A DNA stretch of 64,000 nt from Afipia sp049747295 (GCF_049747295.1 NZ_JBMHJM010000001.1:4340001-4404000); one strand, 5' to 3'. Positions 53,960 through 63,227 are shown, numbered from the stretch's first letter. Numbers and translations are program-made. Notes: a model not told the origin generated them from the sequence alone.

Positions 53960-54756
53960 CTTCTTCCGACACCAAGCCATGCGCCGAATGGGAGTTGATG
54001 CTTCACGGCTTCATCGACGGTGAACTCGATGCGTCGCATTCGTTGCGCTTTGAACAACACCTTGCGTCCTGTCCACATTGTTCGAACCAACTCGAAGGGT
54101 TTCAGGCATTGAGAAAGACTGTCGCGCAAAAGGGGGTACGCTGGCAAACGCCGGAGCATGTGCGTGCTCAAGTTCTTGCGGCCATTGCGCGCGAGGCCGC
54201 GATGCAGACGCGATCGCCGGTCGCGGCGGCAAGCGGGGGGATGTTCAGGATCTTTGACCGCGCGAAACAATGGCTGTTCGTGCCGTCGCTGGCGGCGCTT
54301 GCTGCAAGTCTTTTCATTGTGATGTCGCCGATGCGGGATCGCTCATCAATTGAGGACCAGATCGTTGCAAGCCACGTCCGCTCTCTGCTGGTCGATCATC
54401 TGACCGACGTCGCGACCTCCGATCGCCACACCGTCAAACCATGGTTCAACGGCAAGATCGATTTTTCACCGCCGGTGGTGGATCTCGCGCCGCAAGGATT
54501 CCCGTTGGTCGGAGGCCGCGTCGACTATATCGGCGGCCGTGTGGTCGCGGCGTTGGTCTATCGGCGGCATGGGCATTTCATCAATGTGTTTGTCTGGCCG
54601 GCACCGTCTGCCACCGAAACGACGGCAATGCGTGACGGTTACAACATGGCGAACTGGACCAAGGATGGATTGAATTTCTGGGCGGTCTCGGACGTCAATT
54701 CGGACGACATTGCGAAGTTTCGCGACGCGTTCGTCAAACAGACTTCGTCAGGATAA
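53956..54756 (+). CDS. Membrane anti-sigma factor with zinc-finger motif
   Basis: 266 residues from GTG 53956 (GGGAGG upstream). Cytoplasmic anti-sigma domain with the H-xxx-C-xx-C zinc motif (FEQHLASCPHCSNQ), then one membrane helix near 100-120 (WLFVPSLAALAASLFIVMSPM) and a periplasmic domain of about 140 residues. Binds and holds the upstream sigma factor until a signal from the periplasm. Overlapping genes ensure balanced synthesis. Confidence 0.92.
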   Translation: MTSSDTKPCAEWELMLHGFIDGELDASHSLRFEQHLASCPHCSNQLEGFQALRKTVAQKGVRWQTPEHVRAQVLAAIAREAAMQTRSPVAAASGGMFRIFDRAKQWLFVPSLAALAASLFIVMSPMRDRSSIEDQIVASHVRSLLVDHLTDVATSDRHTVKPWFNGKIDFSPPVVDLAPQGFPLVGGRVDYIGGRVVAALVYRRHGHFINVFVWPAPSATETTAMRDGYNMANWTKDGLNFWAVSDVNSDDIAKFRDAFVKQTSSG

Positions 54757-56499
54757 CGGCTGCCCGGCGAGGACAGCAGCTCCTGATGAGGACAACGTCC
54801 TTGCATCCGCCACAATGCGAACGGCCAAAGGCTCGGCGCGTCCGCGGATCGCAAGTTCCTGCGCCGGCAACACGTCAACCGGTAGATCCGCTGTCTTGTA
54901 AACCTCCTCAGACAGGATGACCTCGCAGGCGAGACCCTTCGTCATGTCCTGCAGACGCGCTGCGACGTTGACGGCGTCGCCGAGCGCGGTGAACACCTGA
55001 TGATCGCGATAGCCGATGTCACCGACGATCACCTCGCCGCCATGGATGCCGATGCCGAAACGGATCGGCTTGGCGAGGTCATGGCCGAGAAATTGATTGA
55101 GCTCATCGATGTTCGCAGCAATGTGCGCAGCGGCCTGAAGGGCCTGCCGGCAGGCGGTCTGCGGGTTCGTGGTAAGGCCGAAGAGCGCCAATGCTCCGTC
55201 GCCGACATACTGGTTCGGTTGACCGCCACATGCGATCACCGCCTGGGAGACTGCGCTGAGGAACCGGTTAACGATAAAGACGGTATCGAACGGCAGTCGC
55301 TGCTCTGCAAGTGTAGTGGATCCGCGCATGTCCACGAACATGCTGACCAGATAACGTTCCTGGCCGATGCGGGCAGAACCTGCTTTCGCGAAGGAAGCGG
55401 CTGTGACGTCGGGCCTGAAAATCTGGAAGAACGACAGGTCAGTGGTCGGACGCAACTGGCAGGCGAGGCGAATGGCCGGATCGCCCCCGGCGCCGACACG
55501 GTCGAGCACGAAGGCTTCCCGCTTTGACGGTGGCGGCAGCGAACTGCAATCGCCGATCACCCGAATGCGACAGGTCGAGCATCGGGCGCGACCGCCGCAT
55601 ACGCTGGCATGCGGTACGTCGTTACGCAGACTGGCTTCAAGCACGCTCAAGCCTCTCGGCACACGCACCGTCCTGCCGTTGCCGTACGACAGGTTGATCA
55701 TGCCGCCGCGCCGCTCATTCAACGTGCGCACGCCACGCGCCATGATAGCGATCCCGATCAGCCCGGCATAACCGACCAGAAAGCCGTCGATGATGCGGTC
55801 GATGATGGCCTGCTCCGCAGGGGTGCCGACCTGACGCGGGGAGAGATTGTCCGCCTTCCACTGCGTAGTGCGGCTGTCACGTACAACGCTCCGTCCGCCT
55901 TGATAGAGCCCGAGCATGGCGAGCGTCGGAATCAGCACCGCGGCGGCCAGTAGAAGCGGCGCCGCGGTTTTGAAGAACGTCTTCATGCGGAGCCAGAAGT
56001 ACAGCCCGATGCAGCCGTGGATCCAGGAGACGATCAGAACCGTGAACATCAGCCACATCCTGGATGGCGATGCGACCCAGTATGCATAAAGCACCTGCGG
56101 ATAGAGTTTGTGATGCTGGAACAGGGCATCGTCAATCCGCACCCCGGCGAGATGGGTGACGATGAGGGCAGGGATGCTGAGACCCAGCACGAGTTGAAGC
56201 GGCTCGATCGCCTTCCAGTGAAATTGACGGCGCTGGTAAAGCGCCCAGATCCCGAGACCGGCATGGGTGGTCGCCGCGGTATAAAACACCATGGCGACTG
56301 GAGAGCTTCTCCAAAACGCCATGTGATATCTGACACCCGTGCTCAGCGCTTCCATCGAAATGTTGCCGAGCGCATGGTTGATGAAATGGCTGAGCAGGTA
56401 TGTGAACAGGATCAGCCCGCACGCCAGACGGATCTGCCGGATGCCGACGCCGCGGACGGCTTTGTGAAAGTTTGCGGAATTGAGCTTGGTTATCTGCAT
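54748..56499 (-). CDS. Membrane-bound ferredoxin-adenylate/guanylate cyclase fusion
   Basis: 583 residues from ATG 56499 (a TTG at 56550 would add 17). Six or so membrane helices with several His (LLSHFINHALG, TTHAGLGIWALY, VTHLAGV), reminiscent of a cytochrome-b/succinate-dehydrogenase-type anchor. Then a 2Fe-2S domain with C301, C307, C310 and C347 (CGGRARCSTC). Then a class III cyclase domain with metal Asp in FVDMRGST and in VGDGALALFG. Makes a cyclic nucleotide, probably controlled by redox state. It converges on the anti-sigma gene with a nine-base overlap. Confidence 0.92.
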   Translation of the reverse strand: MQITKLNSANFHKAVRGVGIRQIRLACGLILFTYLLSHFINHALGNISMEALSTGVRYHMAFWRSSPVAMVFYTAATTHAGLGIWALYQRRQFHWKAIEPLQLVLGLSIPALIVTHLAGVRIDDALFQHHKLYPQVLYAYWVASPSRMWLMFTVLIVSWIHGCIGLYFWLRMKTFFKTAAPLLLAAAVLIPTLAMLGLYQGGRSVVRDSRTTQWKADNLSPRQVGTPAEQAIIDRIIDGFLVGYAGLIGIAIMARGVRTLNERRGGMINLSYGNGRTVRVPRGLSVLEASLRNDVPHASVCGGRARCSTCRIRVIGDCSSLPPPSKREAFVLDRVGAGGDPAIRLACQLRPTTDLSFFQIFRPDVTAASFAKAGSARIGQERYLVSMFVDMRGSTTLAEQRLPFDTVFIVNRFLSAVSQAVIACGGQPNQYVGDGALALFGLTTNPQTACRQALQAAAHIAANIDELNQFLGHDLAKPIRFGIGIHGGEVIVGDIGYRDHQVFTALGDAVNVAARLQDMTKGLACEVILSEEVYKTADLPVDVLPAQELAIRGRAEPLAVRIVADARTLSSSGAAVLAGQPLS

Positions 56500-56678
56500 C
56501 AGTCCAACAGTCGCAGGAACAAATCGAGAGACACCAGAGGGGGCGGTCAATGATGAGACCAGACCAGCAGCCGTTTTATTCCGGTAACGGCATCCTGAAC
56601 GTCATCCATTTGAGCAACTGTCTGACTTGACCTTTTCCCGGGTCTCGATCTCGGCTAGGTTTTGACGTGCTGCTCACT

Positions 56679-56751
56679 AGTCCGATGCGGCCGGCGATGT
56701 TCCGTCCATGTGCCGACGTGTGGGTGACCTTTGAGAAAGCCGCATCGGACT
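56679..56751 (+). promoter_or_regulatory. 13-base inverted repeat in the aldolase leader
   Basis: AGTCCGATGCGGC at 56679-56691 pairs perfectly with GCCGCATCGGACT at 56739-56751, with a 47-base loop. The second arm ends seven bases before the ribosome site. May be a leader hairpin controlling aldolase expression, or a terminator for the upstream side. Confidence 0.45.
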
Positions 56752-56766
56752 CACGCGGAGGCTGAG

Positions 56767-57795
56767 ATGAATCTCGCTGACCTCAACAGGGTTGCTGAGG
56801 CCCTCGTTTCCCCGGGCAAGGGCATTCTTGCCGCCGACGAATCGTCCGGCACGATCAAGAAACGTTTCGATGCAATCGGCGTGGAGTCCACTGAGGACAA
56901 CCGTCGCGACTATCGCGAAATGATGTTCCGGGCCGAGGATGCGCTGTCGAAATATATCTCTGGCGTCATTCTCTATGACGAGACCATTTGGCAGAAAAGC
57001 AGGGATGGAACGCCCTTGATCAAATTGATCGAGCAGGCAGGCGCGATTCCCGGCATTAAGGTGGACGAAGGCACTCAACCGCTGCCGGAGTGCCCTGGCG
57101 AGTTGGTGACCGTCGGCCTCGATAAGCTCTCGGAACGTTTGAAGAAGTATTATGCGCAGGGTGCACGTTTCGCGAAATGGCGCGCGGTCATCGATATCGG
57201 CAAGAGCATCCCAAGCTATACTGCGATCCACACAAATGCGCATGCGCTCGCGCGCTACGCGGCGCTGTGTCAGGCTGCGCAGATCGCACCGATCGTCGAG
57301 CCGGAAGTGTTGATGGACGGCGATCATGACATTGATCGCTGCTACGAAGTGACCGAGTTCGTTCTCAAACAAACATTCCAGGAGCTCTATGCTCAAAAGG
57401 TCGCACTTGAGGGCATGATCCTGAAGCCTAACATGGTCGTGTCCGGCAAGAAGAATGCAAAGCAAGCCTCCGTTCAGGAGGTCGCGGAAAAGACCATCAG
57501 GCTGCTGAGGAATTGCGTGCCGTCAGCGGTGCCGGGCATTGCATTTCTGTCCGGTGGTCAGTCTGACGAGGAAGCCACCGCGCATCTCGACGCCATAAAC
57601 AGGATCGGCCATCAGCCGTGGAAATTGACGTTTTCATATGGGCGCGCGCTACAGAACGCGCCACAGAAGGCCTGGTCGGGCAAGCCAGCAAATGTGCAAG
57701 CGGCGCAGCAGGCCTTCACCCATCGCGCGCACATGAACTCGCTTGCGAGCAAAGGTGAGTGGAAAGCAGATTTGGAAAGCAGGCGAGCGGTGTGA
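56767..57795 (+). CDS. Fructose-bisphosphate aldolase class I
   Basis: 342 residues from ATG 56767. Class I features: KGILAADESSGTIKKRFDAIG, ISGVILYDETIWQ, FAKWRAVIDIG and the Schiff-base Lys in EGMILKPNMVVSGKK; ends RAHMNSLASKGEW. Interconverts fructose 1,6-bisphosphate with triose phosphates. A leader hairpin precedes it. Confidence 0.95.
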   Translation: MNLADLNRVAEALVSPGKGILAADESSGTIKKRFDAIGVESTEDNRRDYREMMFRAEDALSKYISGVILYDETIWQKSRDGTPLIKLIEQAGAIPGIKVDEGTQPLPECPGELVTVGLDKLSERLKKYYAQGARFAKWRAVIDIGKSIPSYTAIHTNAHALARYAALCQAAQIAPIVEPEVLMDGDHDIDRCYEVTEFVLKQTFQELYAQKVALEGMILKPNMVVSGKKNAKQASVQEVAEKTIRLLRNCVPSAVPGIAFLSGGQSDEEATAHLDAINRIGHQPWKLTFSYGRALQNAPQKAWSGKPANVQAAQQAFTHRAHMNSLASKGEWKADLESRRAV

Positions 57796-58057
57796 CCTTT
57801 CTTGTTACAATCGGCGCGACGTCTTCTGTTCTTCGCTGGAATTTTGCTGTGCGTCGCTCGTGAAGAGTCGAGGATTTGGTGACTTGGGTCGTCTGCGATC
57901 CGGCCCGATAACAGGCTTTTGCCGCCGGGGCACATCGTTGGCCCTCTTTTGATCAAGCTATTCGGATATTGTTCTGGACGAGGCCGTTGCTCTCGATATC
58001 ATCGGACCGTCGCCGCAAGCCTGCTTTCTAGACAACAAGATAGAACAGGAGGACGAT

Positions 58058-58267
58058 ATGGCTGAGAGTGTTTACAAAGTCATTGAGTTAATTGGTACCA
58101 GTACAGATTCTTGGGAAATGGCAGCCAAATCAGCAGTCGATAGGGCCGCAAAATCGCTTCGTGATCTTCGCGTTGCTGAGGTTGTCGAGCTTGATTTGCA
58201 AATGAATGACGGAAAGATCGAAGCGTATCGAGCGAAGCTCAAAGTCTCGTTCAAATTCGAGGGTTAG
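58058..58267 (+). CDS. Dodecin flavin-binding protein
   Basis: 69 residues, GGAGG upstream. Complete dodecin pattern: VYKVIELIGTSTDSWEMAAKSAVDRAAKSLRDLRVAEV with Trp that stacks on flavin, then beta strands VELDLQMNDGKIEAYRAKLKVSFKFEG. Forms a hollow dodecamer storing FMN or riboflavin. Single gene; a GGAAT-N16-CGTG sequence near 57838 is too poor to call a stress promoter. Confidence 0.94.
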   Translation: MAESVYKVIELIGTSTDSWEMAAKSAVDRAAKSLRDLRVAEVVELDLQMNDGKIEAYRAKLKVSFKFEG

Positions 58268-58376
58268 GGCCTCGAAAATTCGAACATAAACTCGCTTCTC
58301 GTTCTCCACGGTTGTTCGGTCGGCATCCGCCGCGTTCAGGATTCGAAACCTCTCTGCGGCTGGATGCTCTCCGATT

Positions 58377-58931
58377 TCAAGCCTGTGGCGCACGCGCAGC
58401 CGCGTTGCGGCCGAGTTTGAGCCGGAGCGAGGCGAGGTCGATGAAAACATCAGCCTGCCGCCTTAACTCGTCGGCAAGCATTGGCGGATGGATCGACATT
58501 GTCGACACGACGGTCACCCGCACGCCGCGCCGCTGCACGGCTTCGACCATCGCGCGGAAGTCGCCGTCACCTGAGAACAACACCATGTGATCGAATTTGC
58601 CTGCGAGCGCCATTGCGTCCACCGCCAGTTCGATGTTCGTATTTCCCCTCGTCCTGCGCTGGCCACTTTCGTCGATGAAGTCCTTGGCTGTCTTGGCGAT
58701 GACCGTGTAGCCGTTATAGTCGAGCCAATCGACCAGCGGACGGAACGAACGTTGCGTCTGATCCTCGGAGAGGGTCGTGTAGTAGAACGCACGCCACAGC
58801 GATCCGAGGCATTCGAATTGCGACAGAAGGCGCTTGAAGTCGATGTCGAAGCCGAGGGCTTTGGATGTTGTATGGAGATTGGGACCATCGATAAACAGCC
58901 CGACCCTGGGCGATGGCTGAGACACTGCCAT
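58377..58931 (-). CDS. NYN-domain (LabA/DUF88) protein
   Basis: 184 residues, GAGGAAG site. PIN-like NYN nuclease fold with Asp residues GLFIDGPNLH and HMVLFSGDGDFRAMVEAVQRRGVRVTVVS. Related proteins act as RNases; the cyanobacterial LabA is a clock-output factor. Here the gene is alone, 51 kb from kaiC, so a link to Kai is only a possibility. Confidence 0.9.
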   Translation of the reverse strand: MAVSQPSPRVGLFIDGPNLHTTSKALGFDIDFKRLLSQFECLGSLWRAFYYTTLSEDQTQRSFRPLVDWLDYNGYTVIAKTAKDFIDESGQRRTRGNTNIELAVDAMALAGKFDHMVLFSGDGDFRAMVEAVQRRGVRVTVVSTMSIHPPMLADELRRQADVFIDLASLRLKLGRNAAARAPQA

Positions 58932-59092
58932 TTACTTCCTCTGTAAATTTTTTAAGGTGATGAAGTCCCGATCAAATCGGGTGCGTCGATGGCAACTTTG
59001 AGGAAGGTGCCGTGTCGCATGTTGTGATCTTGAGCCAATTGCTTGCGTTTTCCTGCCTAAATTGCGCCACTCAGACAGAGCGGTAATCAGGC

Positions 59093-60130
59093 ATGGGTTT
59101 TCTCGGAAGATCACCGCTATCGGCAGTTCCAAGCGCGGCCGGAGCCGCCACGCGCATGGCTTGCGCAAATCTGCGCGCGGCGGGATTGCCGTCGGCACCC
59201 CTGTTGGAGAAGGCCGGTCTGGCTGCCGATGACGTCGAAGACGCCAGCCGCTGGATCGAGGTGTCGGCCCAGGTCAAGTTCTTGAAGATTGCAGCCGAGG
59301 CGCTGCAAGACGATCTTCTTGGATATCACCTGTCTCAAGGCTTTGATCTGCGCGAGACTGGGCTGCTCTATTATGTCCTGTCGTCGTCCGACAGCTTCGC
59401 GGATGCCATGCACAATGGCCAGCGCTACACGCGGATCGTCAACGAAGGCATCAAGATCAAATTCGACCTCAACCGCGCGGCCATCACCATCGATTGTGAC
59501 GGCGTCGAGCGCTTATCCGACCGGCATCAATTCGAGTTCTGGATGTTCTCGATCGTCCGGATGTGCCGGCAAATCACTGGATCGCGAATAGCGCCGCGGC
59601 AATTTTGCGTCAGGCATATCCGTGAGGCGACGCCGCCGGAGTGCCGCGCGTTTTTGGGGTGCGAGGTGACGTACGGCGCGGATGTTGATGAAATTGCTCT
59701 CCCTGCGCTGGTGAATTCGCTTCCGCTTATCGGCAGCGATCGATATTTGCACGAGATGCTCGTGCAATACGCAGACGAAGCCCTGGCGAACCGGACGCCG
59801 GAACGATCGAGCGTTCGCTCGAAGGTGGAGCATGTGATCGGTCCGTTGCTTCCGCATGGAAAGGCCAAGGCCTCAACCATTGCGAAAGAACTCGGCGTCA
59901 GCCATCGCACCCTTGCTCGCCAACTGGCGGCGGAGGGGCAAACTTTCTCCGGGATCCTGGATCAGAGCAAGGCCGATCTTGCGAAGTCGTATCTGACTCA
60001 TGGCGATCTCTCGATTTCCCAAATCGCATGGCTGTTGGGTTACCGCGAAGTCAGCGCATTCACCAACGCCTTCAAGCGCTGGTATGGGGTTAGTCCGACG
60101 GAATTGCGGGCGAATGGGAATGCGAGCTGA
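59093..60130 (+). CDS. AraC family transcriptional regulator (AraC_arabinose-binding type N terminus)
   Basis: 345 residues. N-terminal ligand domain of the OruR/ArgR-like class (about 20-215), C-terminal double HTH (ASTIAKELGVSHRTLARQLAAEGQTFSGILDQSKADLAKSYLTHGDLSISQIAWLLGYREVSAFTNAFKRWYGVSPTELR). No obvious target beside it. Starts divergently from the NYN gene. Confidence 0.92.
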   Translation: MGFLGRSPLSAVPSAAGAATRMACANLRAAGLPSAPLLEKAGLAADDVEDASRWIEVSAQVKFLKIAAEALQDDLLGYHLSQGFDLRETGLLYYVLSSSDSFADAMHNGQRYTRIVNEGIKIKFDLNRAAITIDCDGVERLSDRHQFEFWMFSIVRMCRQITGSRIAPRQFCVRHIREATPPECRAFLGCEVTYGADVDEIALPALVNSLPLIGSDRYLHEMLVQYADEALANRTPERSSVRSKVEHVIGPLLPHGKAKASTIAKELGVSHRTLARQLAAEGQTFSGILDQSKADLAKSYLTHGDLSISQIAWLLGYREVSAFTNAFKRWYGVSPTELRANGNAS

Positions 60131-60363
60131 TGGGGTCGAGGGGTTGCCACGCGACACTTTGAGCGCTGCGTATTTGCGGGCGGGACAGCCGTAAAAGTGG
60201 ACGCCGGGCCGGCATCGTCTTTGATCTATCTCGAATTCCTCAATCTCCAATGGCTTCCTCTACGATGAGTTCTCTTCTTCTCCATTTTCGCCGGGCTTGC
60301 GGGCCGCAAGCGACCACAATGACGTTGGTGATGTTCGGGTGCTGCTGACGATGTGAGGGTAAG

Positions 60364-60702
60364 ATGAGGTCCGCCATAAGGGTCCTGTCTTTGTTTGCAA
60401 TGTTTGGGATCTGCGTCGAAGTGCAGGCGGCACCGTGCTCGTCCTATTACATAGCGGAGATCACTGTCGTGTCGCCCGCTGACACCGAGGCCGGGCATGT
60501 GCAGACTTTCGTTGGCTTTGGGGCGTCAAAGGAGGTGGCAGAGCAGAACGCTCTCGGATCCTGCTCGCATATCAAGCTTGACCTGCAGACGTGCCTGGAG
60601 TCAGATCGTCTTCTCGGTCGCAATACCCTTTCGGATGCTGCCGGCGATTCCCTTCACCTGAAGTACATGAAGGCCGCCAAGCGCATTACCGGGTGTGATT
60701 AG
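60364..60702 (+). CDS. Exported hypothetical protein, 112 aa
   Basis: ATG with GAGGG upstream and a signal peptide ending VQAAP. The mature part has five Cys (PCSSYY, GSCSHIKLDLQTCLES, ITGCD), so disulfides are likely, and a pattern FVGFGASKEVAEQNALGSC typical of DUF4189-like small periplasmic proteins. Role unknown. Confidence 0.75.
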   Translation: MRSAIRVLSLFAMFGICVEVQAAPCSSYYIAEITVVSPADTEAGHVQTFVGFGASKEVAEQNALGSCSHIKLDLQTCLESDRLLGRNTLSDAAGDSLHLKYMKAAKRITGCD

Positions 60703-60813
60703 TTGACTAACTAAGCCTTATCTCAACGTCATCTGTCCAGACCTGCTCGCGTGATGATCCGCCGCTCACAAGGCTTCCAACGTCTACGGAAGTCTCGATA
60801 GACGGGTGAACCA

Positions 60814-61083
60814 ATGGGGCACACTTGGTACGTGACCTTTCAGGTGCAAAGGCGAGGGACGTTGCCAAAGGCTCGGCACCCCCGGCTCACCAGGACTTTC
60901 GCAACAGAAACGGAAGCCAAGCATTTTGCCCGTGAGAAATTCGATCAGGGCCTGGTGGTGACGGCGGGCACTCTTAATCCTTTCTCGCCCAAGCAGATTA
61001 TTCCGCCAAGCAACATCTCGACATGGCTCGAAACCGGGCAAAGCGGGGACGATGAGCCGCGCGACCTCAACCGCGCATCCTGA
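60814..61083 (+). CDS. Hypothetical protein, 89 aa
   Basis: Starts MGHTWYVTFQVQRRGTLPKA. Probably an alpha/beta fold: FATETEAKHFAREKFDQGLVVTAGTLNPFSPKQIIPPSNISTWL. Seems a recurring small protein of the Bradyrhizobium group (from memory). No partner. Downstream to 61375 I see no gene. Confidence 0.65.
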   Translation: MGHTWYVTFQVQRRGTLPKARHPRLTRTFATETEAKHFAREKFDQGLVVTAGTLNPFSPKQIIPPSNISTWLETGQSGDDEPRDLNRAS

Positions 61084-61375
61084 ACGATCGAGGTCACATC
61101 TCCGTCAAGGGATTGTCTATGGTTGTTGCCATTTTGATACAGGGCCCTTTGGGACGCCTCATTAGCATCCCTTACCAGTGTGGTGATTCAGGAGTTCGCC
61201 CGGTCGCTCCCAGCGGACGTCTGAACCCGAACCACATCAGGACCATGGATCGACGAGTGCCTCTCGAATCCAAAGTTTGCGACCAAAGAAGCTAATTTTG
61301 GATTCGGAGCACTGGAAGCGAAGACCGCGTCCGCACTCAGTTTGCATTTGATAAACGTGACCAAGGGGACAACTC

Positions 61376-62131
61376 ATGAAGAAGTTTCTAGTGACTGCTG
61401 CCCTGTTGCTCGCGAGTGGCGGGATTGCCCCGGCACTGGCTGCCGACATGGCGGTAAAAGCACCGCCGCCACCTCCACTTCCGGTGATGTATAACTGGAG
61501 CGGTTTCTACATCGGCGCCAACGGCGGATGGGGCGACAGCCACAATTGCTTGAATTTCGACGCTGTCGTTGGAACCGCATTCGACGACGGTTGCCGGAAT
61601 CGCTCGGGAGGCGTTGTCGGCGGTCAAATCGGCTATCGCTGGCAGAGCAACCAATTTGTGTTCGGCCTGGAAGCGCAGGGCGATTGGGCTGATCTCAGCA
61701 ACACGCGCATAAGTCTGCTGGATCCAACGCTGTCGACCCGCGTGAAAACTGACGGCATCGGTCTTTTCACGGGCCAACTCGGCTGGGCATGGAATGCAGC
61801 GCTCCTTTACGTCAAGGGCGGCGCGGCAGTAGCCGGCAACAAGTTCGAAATCCTCGACACAGCCAGCGGTATAGGTCTCGTTTCAGCGAGCAATACGCGC
61901 TGGGGCGGTACGCTCGGTGTTGGCTTTGAATATGGCTTTGCACCGAACTGGTCGATCGGCGCCGAGTACAACCATCTCTGGATGGGCGACGCCAACAACT
62001 CCTTCACGGTCGTCGATCCGCGTCTGATCGGATTTACCGGCAATCGAATCGACCAAGACATCGATATGGTCACGCTGCGCATCAACTATCGTTTCGGTGG
62101 TTACTCTCCACCGATTGCGGCGCGATACTGA
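61376..62131 (+). CDS. Outer-membrane beta-barrel protein (Omp31/porin-like family)
   Basis: 251 residues, signal peptide ending near ALAADM, then a MAVKAPPPPPLPVMYNWSGFYIGANGGWG start, exactly that of rhizobial Omp25/31-like proteins. Eight-stranded barrel with aromatic ends such as GFEYGFAPNWSIGAEYNHLWMG and MVTLRINYRFGGY. Structural outer-membrane protein. Followed by a strong terminator. Confidence 0.93.
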   Translation: MKKFLVTAALLLASGGIAPALAADMAVKAPPPPPLPVMYNWSGFYIGANGGWGDSHNCLNFDAVVGTAFDDGCRNRSGGVVGGQIGYRWQSNQFVFGLEAQGDWADLSNTRISLLDPTLSTRVKTDGIGLFTGQLGWAWNAALLYVKGGAAVAGNKFEILDTASGIGLVSASNTRWGGTLGVGFEYGFAPNWSIGAEYNHLWMGDANNSFTVVDPRLIGFTGNRIDQDIDMVTLRINYRFGGYSPPIAARY

Positions 62132-62156
62132 TCGATCATCCTGATGCGGCAGTTGA

Positions 62157-62179
62157 GCCCCGGCTTGTCCGGGGCTTTT
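62157..62179 (+). terminator. Rho-independent terminator after the outer-membrane gene
   Basis: GCCCCGG / CCGGGGC stem, CTTGT loop, then TTTT. Located 26 bases after the stop. Confidence 0.85.
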
Positions 62180-62284
62180 CTGTTGCCGTCTCTTTCCATG
62201 ATGGTCTGGCCGTTGACTCAGATGAAGGGACCCCGATCAGCGGTTTTGGCAAAATCGGGATCGTGCCTGTCAAAGGACGGTCCC

Positions 62285-62924
62285 ATGCGCGATTTGAGAC
62301 GCGAGTACAGTGATCGGCTTCTGACATTGCTCGCGATCTTGTTCGCATTCACGATTTTTGTCTTCGCGCCTCTACAGGCTCTTGGCGTCTTTGCGTTCCA
62401 GGCCTTTGCATTGTTGGCTTTGCTGGCGATCATCGGCAGCATGCTGATCCGTGATGTCAGTCGCGTTCGCCGCCAACGTGACGGTATTTTTTGTGCGGCT
62501 AGTCTACACATGGCCTTACAACCTTCATGTGCTGGCTGCCGCCTGGTTTGCAATTTCCATCACGCTTGGGGCCGTGGTCGCGCAAGCTGTCTTCAGGTCA
62601 TGCCCGGTCAGCTACCATCGAGTCGTTGGCGGGATTCTGCTTTATCTGCTCGTCGCGATCATGTTCGGGACGCTCTTCATCTTTGTCGGGCTGTTGCTGC
62701 CGGACGCGTTCAAAGGAATTACGTTCGCAGATGACAGGGGCCTCGCCAGCGCAGTGTTCTACTTGAGCTTCGTGACCCTCACGTCGATTGGCTACGGCGA
62801 TATCATCCCGGTCCATCCGATCGCCCGCAGCCTGTGCAATCTCGAAAGTGTCATCGGACAGTTTTTTCCGGCCACGCTTTTAGCCAGGTTGGTGTCTCTC
62901 GAAATGAGAGGACGCGGTGCTTAG
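62285..62924 (+). pseudogene. Two-helix potassium channel, frameshifted
   Basis: The first part, from ATG 62285 (frame 2), encodes MRDLRREYSDRLLTLLAILF and two membrane helices to IGSMLIRD. Coding potential then moves to frame 3 (from GTG 62451 or ATG 62454), which carries two more helices, the pore with selectivity filter LTSIGYGD and the final membrane segment (VIGQFFPATLLARLVSLEMRG). Joined, they equal one ion-channel protein of the rhizobial type. The shift lies near 62445-62455 and probably also deletes a few codons. Either a pseudogene or a sequence error; the downstream part alone might still be expressed. Confidence 0.7.
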
Positions 62925-62963
62925 CGAGTTGCCGCAACCTTCTTCCGCCTAGGATAAAGCGCC

Positions 62964-63227
62964 TTAGTTCCTCACACTACAGCGCCGCACAGAGCCGCAG
63001 GTCGAAGGGCGGTCAACTTTGGTGCTGCAATCGTATCTGCAGACTTCAACCGGTTTGGTGCAGCGCGAATTTCCCGCACCGTAGCAAGCGAAATTTGGAA
63101 CGCTTACCGTGCAGGTGCTACCGCTCGCCGCCGCGCATTTGCAATAGCACAGTGCATGCACGCGTGAGGGGACCGTCACCGCAAGCAACGACAAGAGCGC
63201 AAGGAGGTATGCATTCAAAAATGACAT
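62964..63227 (-). CDS. Small exported cysteine-rich protein
   Basis: 87 residues from ATG 63227 (GAGGTG upstream; a longer start ten codons or more upstream is weaker). Signal peptide SFLNAYLLALLSLLAVTVPSRVHA, then about 60 mature residues with ten Cys (LCYCKC, STC, FAC, RC, VCRYDC, TC, RC), so heavily disulfide-bonded. No recognised family. Confidence 0.65.
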   Translation of the reverse strand: MSFLNAYLLALLSLLAVTVPSRVHALCYCKCAAASGSTCTVSVPNFACYGAGNSRCTKPVEVCRYDCSTKVDRPSTCGSVRRCSVRN

